The notes under the pieces were generated by a model. It did not search any database, was not told the origin of the DNA, and was given only the letters and a program-made list of their open reading frames with translations. A program made the position numbers and the translations under genes. DNA of 64,000 nt from Lepidonotus clava (lineage: Eukaryota > Annelida > Polychaeta > Phyllodocida > Polynoidae), in assembly GCA_936440205.1 (NCBI GenBank), contig OW387149.1, positions 27,233,151 to 27,297,150 on the forward strand, in the 5' to 3' direction. The first letter of the stretch is position 1. Every line of letters starts with the position of its first letter. This document shows, one piece after another, positions 18,191 through 29,750 of this stretch.

Positions 18191-21100
18191 CTTGGTGTTT
18201 GCTGTCAGTAGAGAGAGTCGTAGTTCACCTTGACTGGGTTTGGTGGAATATGTTGGTACTAGGCACAACTGGGCAGAGCCAGTGTATGCAGGAAAAGAAA
18301 GGAATGTGGGTTGTGTGGCCCGTATCTGAATATGGTAGGCCAAATGTTATTATGAGGCTAACTGAAAATTCTCTTTTTCTTTTACATAACTAAAAATCAT
18401 ACTTCCAAAGACAAAATGTTTTCTCATCATAGGATTAATGGCATATTGCAAATAAAAAGTGTTTTTGTTATAAGTAAGTGTTTTTGACAACGATGGTCGC
18501 TTGTGAGTAGCCTTGGCAATAGGGTTGTGTGCTTGACACAAGCGGCTTGTACAGGCTCACAATCTATAAGGGAAGTAACATTGAGCAACCAAAATAAATT
18601 CTGGTCGTTTCAGTCAGTTTTGGTTGCTTAATTCTGGTTGAAAACTACCAGAACTGGTCAAAAACAGCAATTCTACCACATAATATGATCATTTTCGACC
18701 AGACCAGAGTTTTCATTAATCGCGATATTTCTTATGGTTTAACATAATGGAAAATGAGCAATGAGGATTTTTCATTTTGTACCTGTGTAAAATTATGCTT
18801 CATACTTTTAGGTTGTTTGGAAAAATTACATCAATTACAGATAGAAATATGGCGAACCTTCGTATACTTTCTATAGATTCCACTGTGTTTTGACATAATT
18901 AGCTAAGATTGACCCGCAAGTACTTAGAATTCTGTAAATCTGGGTTATTTGAATTCTGTGTTAGGAAGAAATGAACAGCTATCACTAGTTGATCAGTAGT
19001 AAAACATAAAGTCGACACTCGCAACATTGGATGGACCCTTCAGACTCCAGAAACACCAATATTCAATATTCCTATTAAAACAGAATGTGATTATAAAAAA
19101 TAGAATATTATGAACTGTATTTTTTAAACCCTTTCTTGTATACTTCCAAATGTTTAAGATTTGGTACTCCATAGATAGAAGCGGGTTTGTAGGTTGCAGG
19201 TATACCTTCGCACATGAAAAGGGATCAGTTTGATTAATTTTACGCCCATCTATTGTCAACACATCTTCATAGATAAGATAACACACCTAATTCCATTCAA
19301 TATTTCCATTGTATGGGGTATTCAAGTTGATTGGCAAATTGTCAAACCAATGGTGCATCCAGTTTGATTTATCCCAAACAGAACCCAGAGGAGGATCCAG
19401 GATTGGGGGTCCAGGGTCCTGACCAAATGCTTCCCCCCCCCCCCCTTTGGTTGGAACTTTAACTTGCAAAAGAGAAAATAATGTCATCTATATGCACTCA
19501 AATGCACACCGTTTTAGTTCTTAGGCTATATCTGGACCCCCCCCCCCCTCCTTCTCAAACCCTGTATTAACCCCTGGAACCCCTTCCTCTGTTCAACTGA
19601 CATATCCCTTACTCCCCCCTTCCTCTCATCCTCCTGTGGGCCCTGACTGGGATACTGATATCACTTGTCAATTTTGACAAGGGACAAAGCCTGTATTCTA
19701 CAGAACGATTCTGATACTGCTGATGTTTAAAATCAGCAGCTGGAATAGAAGGTATAGATTTCAGCATGTGATACATCACAAAGGGTTTTAAATTCTTTTT
19801 CGAATGGTATGTAGAATGCAAGGTTTTATGTCCTAGTCCTAGAGAAAATCAACACTTACAATATTTTTGTGACCCCGTCAGTCCAAAATCGGATTAACAA
19901 TTAAACCTGCTGGTCTTTAAATCGGTCCAGAAACGGTCCACTGCCCATGATCAATGGTGGAATTGAAAACTGATTATTTCCTTGTATTTTAAACTAGAAA
20001 TTAGGAAGAAAACAATGGAAATAAGTCATATGTTTTGATTGTCATATTTTACCAGGAATTTTGCAATAAACATATCATTAGCATCACTAGACCAAAATAT
20101 TATATCATATTTTGTGTGCAATAAGAGAAATATGTGAAAGTAATATATTACCATCAGAGAGTATCAAATAATTATAGTATTAAATGAATGTGCACTTAAT
20201 TTCCTACGTAATGCCAAAGTCTGCAACCTAATCGACCCTAAACTGAATAAAATAATACCGAAAATACGTCTAACATGATAAAATCGGTCCAGAATTGGTC
20301 CAAAAATATAAAATATGATTAATAATTTTGTCATTCCACTGTTGGTTTCAGATCGTTTGGAACAATTTTGTATTTCACCTGTTGCTCTGGGATCGTTGTG
20401 AAAAAAATTGGCTGACATGATCCACGGCAAACTATGACCGACAATGGACCAATTCTGGAAAGATTTTGGACCAATTTTGAACCTTTTTCTGAGAAAACAT
20501 TTGGAACTGATTTGAAAATCGGTCCTCGGTCGGTCCATTTTCGTCGTCTGGTGGATAACCACCTTTAAAAGGTAGATGATTTTTTTCTTCGAATTCCCCA
20601 TTATGACGTATACTGGATATGAAAGTTTAAAAAAAAATGCATCGCGCACCCACGTATCTGGGAAATTGTGATCAGAAACATTGGGGCTATTTACTATGGC
20701 TATATATGGGGGGAAACCAGTCATTTGCTGTAACTTTTTTAATATTTTAATAGTAAGCGAGAGAAAGTTTGGATTGTTCTCAGGAATCCCAAACAGGTCT
20801 CGAAATTGTCATGGAAGGCCTAGTTATTTTGCAATCGTTGGGAAATCCCTTTTACACACTCTACAGGCCGAGCTTTGGCCACTGTAATTCTATACACTGT
20901 ACTAAGGATCTGCTTGGAGCTAACCCCCTCATTTCCCGTTGCTCTCCTGATCTTCCGTATTGAAAAGATGCGTCAAAGTATAGGTGTTTTTACACCTGTG
21001 CGATAAAGTGTTTGCGACATTACCAGCATTACGCAAGTTGGGATTTGAGAATATCGCATGTTGTGATGAATCCCCCATCCCCTCCACCAGTCAAGTCGCA

Positions 21101-22297
21101 TACATATCGCAGTGTATCGCAGGCATCCAGCCATTTACACATATGAGATGAAAACAAAGATATCACATGTATATATACTAGATATAAGCACCCCTTCCCT
21201 GGCTGCGATATCACTGAGATGTCGCAGTGTATCTCATGCTGTCATTTACAACCAACCCCTGCGACATTATTAAACATGCTAAATAAATATCGCAGCTTGT
21301 GATACGGGCTATGATAACGCGGCTGCGATAAAAAATAGTTATCGCACCACCCCCATGTTGCAGCAGGCTGCGACATGCCATTTACACACCTGTGATATTT
21401 CCCGTATCGCAGTGGTCTGTGACTTGCTTGAGATATGGTCATATCGCAGTCATATCGCAGCTCAAGTCGCACAGGTGTAAAAGGGCCTTATCTGCATATA
21501 AATACTGGCAATGCCCCCAAAGTTTCTGGCATCTTTTTGCTAGCAGTACCTCAAGGCATCTTTGAAGGGGTTTTGCACTCATAGTCAAATTTGTAAACTA
21601 ATGCCACATAAACAACACTGATCCTTCTCAACCACAAAACATATAATATATTGTCTCAGAAACCAAAAGTAAGAAATGCCCATTGACCAGGTCACCTGAC
21701 AACCACATGCAAACACACGTCTTCGGCCCTTTGTTACCAAGTAGAAAACACTTTGGACCTTCTATACAGATCTTCGTCAACATGATCTACATGAAAAACA
21801 CGTTGTTTAAAGATGATAGAACCAAATTTATTTTGATGGTTAGATACCCTACCGTGTAACCTGGAATTAATCCATTTGGCATTTGGTTAAGACCCTGAGG
21901 AACTAGTGGAGATAATCTTTGCATACAGCATTTTTTCTCTTTGTCCCGTTCTATTTGCGTCATGAGTGATCCAGGTGGTGCTCATCTAAAAGATAACTAT
22001 CTTTTACACGGTATGGTATCGTACCGTCAAAACAAATTTCACCAGAATTTACCATGCCGTGTTAACAAAATACTATGAAATCAATTCAATATCTTGCTCA
22101 AATGTTATTTTGTGTGATTTGCCTACCTCTGAAACCTATTTTCTTCTCTGATCTTAGCCCTTCGAATAACATTCACCTTTCCCACAAACCTGTGCAGTAC
22201 CCCACTCTGCCCACTTTTGGGGCTTTTGGGACCTAGGTCACTTCACTTCCTATACCTTAAATACGGGAAAGCCCTTAAAATGTATTTCAATTTTAAG
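18191..22297. other. Intergenic region with degenerate repeats
   Basis: No supported gene. Around 19385-19560 lies an old element beginning GGATCCAGGATTGGGGGTCC with two poly-C tracts. Around 19880-20560 are scattered GGTCCAGAA/TTCTGGACC blocks in both orientations. A MITE lies at 20981-21490. The rest is unremarkable AT-rich sequence. Confidence 0.5.
20981..21490. mobile_element. MITE built of TATCGCAG-like words
   Basis: The ends carry TTTTACACCTGTGCGA (20988-21003) and its inverse (21468-21483). The interior repeats TATCGCAG/CTGCGATA, TGTCGCAG and AAGTCGC many times in both orientations. No coding capacity. Confidence 0.7.
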
Positions 22298-22311
22298 CCA
22301 CCAGGGGGTGC
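22298..22311 (+). promoter_or_regulatory. CTCF-like motif
   Basis: CCACCAGGGGGTGC closely matches the bilaterian CTCF core (CCACYAGRKGGCGC type). A second match, CCACCAGGGGGCAA, lies at 55255-55268. This is motif evidence only. Confidence 0.3.
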
Positions 22312-22335
22312 CACTTTAATGAAAAAGATGTGTAA

Positions 22336-22410
22336 GGGGGTAAGTGTCCTGGGGGTAAGTGTTCAGGGGGTAAGTGTCCGGGGGTACATGCCCGGGGGGT
22401 ATATGTCCTA
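22336..22410 (+). repeat. 15-bp GGGGGTAAGTGTCC minisatellite
   Basis: About five units of GGGGGTAAGTGTCCN, ending GGGGGGTATATGTCCTAGAAC. The same unit and the same end word (GGGGGGTATATGTTCTAGAAC in inverse orientation) occur at 53199-53306, with a further array at 53768-53865, so this is a dispersed element end. It abuts the inverted repeat at 22431. Confidence 0.85.
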
Positions 22411-22430
22411 GAACCTCTGAGAACTGCCCA

Positions 22431-22465
22431 TATATGGGTCAAATTTTCTACAGATGTACAATTGG
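22431..22465 (+). repeat. Left terminal inverted repeat
   Basis: Begins TATATGGGTCAAATTTTC and ends GTACAATTGG; 35 of 35 bases match the complement of 31595-31629. A further word, GAGAACTGC, lies just outside both copies at different spacing (22421; 31647-31655 inverse). Confidence 0.75.
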
Positions 22466-23002
22466 GTTTTGGGGGTCAAATAAAAAAAGAATTCACAATT
22501 CTGGAAATTGGTATTTTATTCATGTAGTACATGTAGTTCTCTTCATTTTGAACCCAATTATACTCACTTTGGGTTATCGGTTCAGTTTTTAGAGATAATC
22601 AAACATCACCTGTCAAATTTTGCGAACGTCCGTAATGGAAATAATTTTCAATATACCAAACCACAAATTTTCAGTATTTAAACACCTCTTAGCCATTCCA
22701 AATTTGGTGTGTGTCCTTGCAAGATATAACTGATTGATTATACAAAGTATCAGGCATACAGGTCTAATACTTTTGGCACAACATTGCTTTGAACATTGGT
22801 TACTCTTCTGTCAATCCCACAAAATTCTTGTCATTCTGATTATACTTTGCTATCTTTTCTCTCATATCGTTAGACTTGCTTAGTTTTCCTTGAAACTTAC
22901 TGAACATATACTTTAACATCTATTCTTTCCAAAACAAATCACTTTGGCAGTCTCTTCTGCACTATTTTCCCCTAAATCATCCACTTTGTAAGTCTTATTT
23001 AT

Positions 23003-25140
23003 ATTACGGACGTTCGCATAAATATTACGGACGTTCGTCGAGGGGTAGGCTTCAGTAGAATTGGCCTTGCGATGCCAGATGCCTTCCTATTGTCTTCATA
23101 ATGCTCCCACAAGTCCCCAACATGTTGGACTACAGTGTTAGCAATGTAAAATGATAGACCACCTGCATTTAGGGTGAGCTTTGGCACTTTGAAAATGAAA
23201 AAAAAAAAAAATTTCACTGTTTTCAAAGTTTGACAGAAAACCAGTCAAAATTATACATCTTCCCAGCCCTCAAAATGTCTTTTCCCAATAGCTTGACTTG
23301 TTTTCTAAAGGATCCAGCAGTAATCTTGACAATTCTGGCTTTTCGGACGCCGTGTGGCACGTCCTTGTGAGAACATCCAAAATATTACGGACGTTCGCAT
23401 AAATATTACGGACGTTCGTCGAGGGGTAGGCTTCAGGAGAATTGGCCTTGGGACGCCAGATGCCTTCCTATTGTCTTCATAATGCTCCCACAAGTCCCCA
23501 ACATGTTAGACTACAGTGTTAGCAAGGTAAAATGATAGACCACCTGCATTTAGGGTGAGCTTTGGCACTTTGAAAATGGAAAAAAAAATAAAATTCACTG
23601 TTTTCAAACTTTGACAGAAAACCAGTCAAAATTATACATCTTCCCAGCCCTCAAAATGTCTTTTCCCAATAGCCTGACATGTTTTCTATAGGATCCAGCA
23701 GTAATCTTGACAATTCTGGCTCTTCGGACGCCGTGTGGCACGTCCTTGTGAGAACATCCAAAATATTACGGACGTTCGCATAAATATTACGGACGTTCGT
23801 CGAGGGGTAGGCTTCAGTAGAATTGACCTTGCGACGCCAGATGCCTTCCTATTGACTTCATAATGCTCCCACAAGTCCCCAACATGTTAGACTACAGTCT
23901 TAGCAAGGTAAAATGATAGACCACCTGCATTTAGGTTGAGCTTTGGCACTTTGAAAATGGAAAAAAAAAAAAATTTCACTGTTTTCAAAGTTTCACAGAA
24001 AACCAGCCAAAATCATACATCTTCCTAGCCCTCAAAATGTCTTTTCCCAATAGCCTGACATGTTTTCTATAGGATCCAGCAGCAATCTTGACAATTCTGG
24101 CTTTTCGGACGCCGTGTGGCACGTCCTTGTGAGAACAGCAAAAATATTACGGACGTTCGCATAAATATTACGGACGTTCGTCGAGGGGTAGGCTTCAGTA
24201 GAATTGACCTTGCGACGCCAGATGCCTTCCTATTGACTTCATAATGCTCCCACAAGTCCCCAACATGTTAGACTACAGTGCTAGCAAGGTAAAATGATAG
24301 ACCACCTGCATTTAGATTGAGCTTTGGCACTTTGAAAATGGAAAAAAAAAAAATTCACTGTTTTCAAACTTTGACAGAAAACCAGTCAAAATCATACATC
24401 TTCCCAGCCCTCAAAATGTCTTTTCCCAAAAGCCTGACATGTTTTCTATAGGATCCAGCAGCAATCTTGACAATTCTGGCTTTTCGGATGCCGTGTGGCA
24501 CGTCCTTGTGAGAACAGCAAAAATATTACGGACGTTCGCATAAATATTACGGACGTTCGTCGAGAGGTAAGCTTCAGTAGAATTCCTCTGGAAACGCCAG
24601 ATACCTTCCTATTGTCTTCATAATGCTCCAACAAGTCCCCAACATGTTGGACTACAGTGTTAGCAAGGTAAAATGATAGACCACCTGAATTTATGGTGAG
24701 CTTTGGCACTTTGAAAATGGAAAAGAAAAAAAAATTCACTGTTTTCAAACTTTGACAGAAAACCAGTCAAAATTATACATCTTCCCAGCCCTCAAAATGT
24801 CTTTTCCCAATAGCCTGACATGTTTTCTATAGGATCCAGCAGCAATCTTGACAATTATGGCTTTTCGGACGCCGTGTGGCACGTCCTTGTGAGAACAGCA
24901 AAAATATTACGGACGTTCGAATAAATATTACGGACGTTCGTCGAGGGGGTAGGCTTCACTAGAATTCCTCTGGAAACGCCAGATACCTTACAATTGTCTT
25001 CATATTACTCACACAAGTCCCTGAGAGCTTCGACTACAGTGTTAGCAAGGTAAAATAATAGACCACACCAATCTAGGGTTGTTTGAGTACCGCTGAAAAA
25101 TAAATATTACGGACGTTCGAATAAATATTACGGACGTTTG
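23003..25140. repeat. 381-bp tandem array with paired 14-bp sites
   Basis: Pairs of ATTACGGACGTTCG, 21 bp apart start to start, begin at 23003, 23384, 23765, 24146, 24525 and 24906 (period 381, once 379), then at 25106 after a shortened unit. The units between are nearly identical and include a TCGAGGGGTAGGCTTCA block and an A-run. The 62- to 100-codon open stretches seen in each unit on the minus strand are repeat copies, not genes. The 21-bp spacing (two helical turns) suggests cooperative protein binding on one DNA face (inference). Confidence 0.9.
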
Positions 25141-25278
25141 TGGACATGTGTTGGTGGTTATATATCTATGTTTGGGCCACATGCTATCAAGTCAATTAGT
25201 GTACATGAAGAAAACATGTTGTAGACAGCATTGTCATGGTTAATCAGCCTTGCAATTTAGAAGAAAAAGGCACATACT

Positions 25279-28200
25279 TCATTCATAGGAATTGCTGCTG
25301 AAGACATCTTCTATTTGTTGTAGCACAGCTGGGGGTAGAACAAAGTATATCTTTCGGCGCCCACTGCCAGTTGGTGTTGGTTCCGGGGTCACCATTAGAA
25401 TGTCCTCTGTTGCGACTGGGAGGATGTCAGCTCGTTGCGGCCACCGGAATTTGGGGGGATTCGTCTCGGTTGGCACCATGAAGGTAAGGACGTACTCGTC
25501 TGGTTCCTCCCCTAGGCGCAGTACCTTTCCCAGGTACCAGGTGCTGTCATAGACACACGCAACATAGTCTCCCACCTGGTACTTTGGCTCTCCCCTGACT
25601 GCTTCCTCAGTTGCAACCAACGCCTCCTGCTCCTCCTCCTCCTCCTTCTCCTCCTCCTCCTCCTCCTCCTCCTCCTGCTCCTCCTCCTCCTCCTCCTCCT
25701 CCTCCTCACCATCAGCATCAGGAAACAATACCCGGACCTGCCAGCCTTGACACTGCCTTGTGGAGGTGTTGTTGCGCCAACAGCAGTCAAGGTAGCAGGA
25801 CAGATTCCTAACTGCCAGTGATGACCCAGGCTGCACAGGAACAACAGCATGAACAGACATTGTGCCTGGGACACTTTGGGCGGCCACAAGCGAGAGGATG
25901 TCCTCCCGTGCCTTCAAGATATCATCCTGGGGCACATTGATGTATAGTACCTCACCAGCACGGTTACCTTGTGCAGCAAAGTCGGCAGCATCCCGGATAA
26001 GGATGTTCCGTTTCACAGCATAGTCTGCCTGCCTCTTCGCTGCAGCACCAACTCCATCACATGGCCCTTTGCCGTGGCCGGCCTCAAAGTACAGCCAGGT
26101 TGCATTGAGGCCGAAGAGCAGCTGATGTTTGCACAGCACCGAAAACATGCTGATGTTCCTGTACTGCGAGGATGGTGAATCAGACGCGTAGTGAACTGTG
26201 GTTACATTGGGCATGTCTTTCCTCACTAGATCTGTGAGGACGCGAAGGAAGGAGAGGATGGCGCCGCTATCATGCTTCCTGTCATCGGTGACAATAGCGA
26301 CAGACCGTGTTTTCGTAATCCCGCCTTCCTTGTAGTGGAAAGAGACGGGATGTACGGGATGTACCGTGATGTACCGTTACACTCAGCCTCACTCATGTCA
26401 TTCCTGAGGAGTCGAATGGCCCGGTGCTGAGCGTGTGCCCTCTCAATATGATCTTTCATGTCCGGGAACTCGTCGACGATGGCTGCAATGAAATCGGCTT
26501 TTGTGGAAGAGATGTCCACCAGCCGAAGTTTTTTGGTTGTTCTCTGGTTTTCGGGGGACCGTACGGCACGTCTACCCTCTTCCAGGTCTCAAACAAGATG
26601 CGGTCAGGCAGGTCAGCCTCACGGAGCTTCTCGGCAAGGCTTTGAGCGGTATAGTCCCGGACAAGGGCTTCCGGAATACTGGGCACACCCATGGTACGGA
26701 GGGCCTTCAACTTCAAAGCATAGTTCTGGTGCTTTGAACATAGGCACACACTCGTTTGGTGGTACCTCAGTAGCCGGATGTACCGCTCCTGCCGCCGGAC
26801 TCCTGCAAAGAAGGACAAACTAACGAGTTTCTCAGGGTACTCCTCATTGTAAGCCTCGTGCAAATGTGATAGAAAGTCCGTGAGGATGACCTGCTGATAC
26901 TTCACCTTTTTTATGGTGATTGTATCCTTTTTACCCGGAAGAGTGATGGAATTCTCTGCCCGTGTGAGGAATGCGATGACCAGCTGCTTACGATCCATCA
27001 ACCTCATAGCTTTTTTGGACGGCCTGGAATTCCGGTAGACTAAGGCACGTCGATCCACCCCAACATCTTTTGCAAGCTGACTGGTTGCTCGCAGTTCCTT
27101 CAGTTTCGTCGGTGACGTCACGCTCTTGATCACCTTCAGACGCTTGTTTGTCGGGAGCCGCTTAAGGCTGGAAGTCAGGACATCGTACAACTCCAGCTTC
27201 TTCTTGGACGTTTCGTCTGTCGGTGTACGCAGAACTGAAGTTGTGACTATGGGTGGGGGCTGACCCTCTGCAACACCCACAGCCACCACTCGCACCTCCT
27301 CTTCGTGCTCCTCCAGAGGCCGTACATCTGGGACATCGACAGGGGCCTCCCCAACCCCCACTGCGACCTCGGCCAGAGGCTGCACATCAGGGACATCGAC
27401 AGGGGCCTCCCCAACCCCCACCGCAACCTCGGCCAGAGGCTGCACATCAGGGACATCGACAGGGGCCTCCCCAACCCCCACCGCAACATCAGGTAACACT
27501 AAGGGGGCCCCCTGTACTTTGTTCGATCGTTGGGCCCTTTCCAACTGCGCCCTGAGCTCGGCAATCTCAGCATTGTGTGCCTCCCTCTCCTTACGCAGCA
27601 GGTAGTACAGGTGGGATTTTCGGGGAGTTCTGCCAGGTTTTGGGCCACTCCTATTAATGAAATGGTAAGTGTATGGATATGTGAATGTGTATGGAATTGT
27701 AAATGTGTACGAACATAAAACAAGACTAGAACTAACATGAAACATCAACTTAAACCTTTTCAAGTCCTTCTTTATTGAAAATCAGTAAAGCACCATACTA
27801 GTGAGATCAAAATAAAATATTAAAATTGATTAGGTAAGTGTGACAGGTAAATATATCGTAGAAATCATACAATACAACAACTGTGACACTCTATTATTAT
27901 GTACAGGAACTAAAATGTGTCACTCATATTATTCAATCACAATAAGACTAGAATCATGTACATGAAATAAATAAAATACAATATATTAAGTTATCATTCA
28001 ATCTAGAATATCTACGCAAAATCATGCATACATGCGCAGTCCTTCCTCACGGCATCTTCTTAGAGGAGCGGTGTACCAAGGTCCTGTAAAGGAAAGGTGA
28101 TTGCATCCAATATTATCAAATCATGCATCATTATTTGCAAGGTACATGTTAAAGGTTCGTTATTAGGTTTCCAGGTAAACATGCGACATGTAAGGTTCAT

Positions 28201-29677
28201 GAAATTCATAAATTATGTTATAGGAAGGGAACAGGCTGCCATACAATAGATATTTCATTTGCATTCAATAATTGTGACATAATTATGTTTTACCTACAGG
28301 AAATTCATGCCATCACAAATAGATACACCATTCCTACTATTCAACTAGTACATTTAAAAATCTTACTCGATGTCATCGAGCATCTGGTCCTTCTTGGTCT
28401 TGGAAGGACTGGGCCCTGTCTCTGTGCTGGTGCCGGACGGTGTCGGAGTCGGTGGGGAGGAGTGCCGCTTCCTCGTCCGTCGAGCACAGGACGGAACCAA
28501 CTCAGCAGGCTCACCCTTCCTTCGGCGGGGGCGGGACGTCTGTGCAGAGAAGATAGTTAACACATTTAAATAATGAACATTTAAATAATGAACAATCATA
28601 ACACTTATCAGCTTCAATACACTCACATTCTTGATGAGTGAACAATATGAACAGCAATTACCTTTAATTCACTAGCATTCTATTTTAAACGTTGTGTTTC
28701 CTCAATATTCCTTTCCATGATGGTTGCAAGTAATTAGAACTTACTCGGGTGCCAATCTTTGAGATGGCCAGCCGCCTGCAGAGGTCCGTCTCCCCATCAC
28801 TTTCGTCAGAGGACGAAACTGGGATGGGCTCATGCCGGGAAGAGCACGCGCCATGGCCACGGCTGCTCACGGCACCGCTGCTGCTCGGGGCACGGCTACT
28901 GCTGCTGCTCGGCCCGTAGCTACGGCCGCTGACGGCACTGCTGGTGCTGCTGCCGGAGCTGAACAGCTTCACCTGTGATGCGATGTGGATAAAATTAGAT
29001 TGGTGATAGGCAAGGATAAGAATAGTCAAGTGGTTTCTATGTATACACTGTTCTATGTATCAAATTATAAACGAAATAGGTTACAGTAAATGAGAAGTGG
29101 TACATGCAGCCTGTCTAAACCCACTGGCCCTTTTTATGTACTGCTGCTTGGCCATGGGGTGATGAATTCTTGAACAGTCATTCATGTGCATACTTCGGTT
29201 CAATGTTTTTATTAAATTAGAAAGTAATTTTACCGGTAGACGGAGCCTCTGTGGGGGTGGTGTGGCAGCCGGGGCTGCTGGGGGTGTCACGGCACCAGGA
29301 GCCTCAGGCTGAGCTGCAGCCTCCTGGTCAGGCTGAGCCTCAGGCTGAGCGTCAGGCTGAGCTGCGGCCTCCTGGTCGATGACGACCTCCCCTCCAACCT
29401 CGACGTCCTCCTCTCGAACGAACTCGACGTCGCTCTCCTCCTCCCCATCTTTCTTGGCCCGGAAGGTGGCACCACAGTCCCGTTGAAGCCCCCGCCTGCG
29501 CTCCTTCTCGTTGGTGTCGAGGAGGTTCCACACCTTCTTGCGGCTGCCACGCTTACGTGTGGCCTCTTCAGCGTTGTACGTCGCCTCCCCCTTCTTCTCC
29601 TTCTGCCGCTCCCTGAAGTCGGCCTGGGCCTGGGCGTTGGACTTCTTCTGGTCCGCGGGGAGCTTCTTGCGACCCAT
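25279..29677 (-). CDS. RNase H-fold/Tudor protein, putative transposase of the 9.2-kb element
   Basis: Exons (minus): 29677-29234, 28972-28745, 28539-28367 and 27650-25279. All junctions have GT/AG and compatible phase, for about 1,070 codons. The N-terminus is basic and repetitive (QAQADFRERQKEKKGE...RKRGSRKKVWNLL), like YRER-type segments. Ser- and Pro-rich linkers and a three-fold 20-residue repeat follow. Exon 4 has a helical region with CLCSKHQNYALKLKAL, then AIVTDDRKHD, VHYASDSPSSQYRN and FEAGHGKGPCDGVG, which I read as successive acidic strands of an RNase H-like nuclease. After a poly-Glu tract comes a Tudor-like barrel (YQVGDYVACVYDSTWYLGKV...FRWPQRADILPV). Many uncharacterised animal proteins share the HGKGPCDG core; I know no formal superfamily name. 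One frame break lies at about 26345-26375, within three near-copies of GGTACATCC, so this copy is probably inactive or the sequence has slipped there. Confidence 0.65.
25630..25708 (-). repeat. (CTC)n microsatellite encoding poly-Glu
   Basis: CTC/CTG triplets encode about 25 Glu with a few Gln/Lys between the nuclease-like core and the Tudor-like domain. Length variation here would keep the frame. Confidence 0.9.
27311..27490 (-). repeat. 60-bp coding tandem repeat
   Basis: Three copies, at 60-bp steps, of a unit encoding EVAVGVGEAPVDVPDVQPLA (minus strand). It lies in the linker of exon 4 and changes length by 20 residues per unit. Confidence 0.9.
28047..28083 (-). other. Possible alternative last exon of the element's gene
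   Basis: A CCTTTACAG acceptor precedes 12 codons ending in TGA (TLVHRSSKKMP) in phase with the donor at 28367. An AATAAA on the minus strand near 27770 could end this transcript. A short protein lacking the nuclease core (about 293 aa) would result. Confidence 0.4.
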
Positions 29678-29750
29678 GCTGTAATTGAAAGTAAATAAAA
29701 TGTCAGGCGGGTGTGTTGGAGGACAATTTCAAGGTTGCAATATGAAAAAA

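Noticed and set aside
20164-20724. 186-codon minus-strand frame
   Set aside because: It runs through GGTCCAGAA-type repeat sequence, with no domain and no splice or start context.
22999-24748. Series of 62- to 100-codon open frames on the minus strand
   Set aside because: They recur with the 381-bp tandem unit and have no protein-like conservation beyond the DNA repeat.
23003-25140. CRISPR-like direct repeats
   Set aside because: Units are 381 bp with no unique spacers, in a eukaryotic setting.
25611-25811. Proline-rich plus-strand frame
   Set aside because: Antisense shadow of the poly-Glu tract.
27253-27555. Pro/Gln-rich plus-strand frame
   Set aside because: Antisense shadow of the 60-bp coding repeat.
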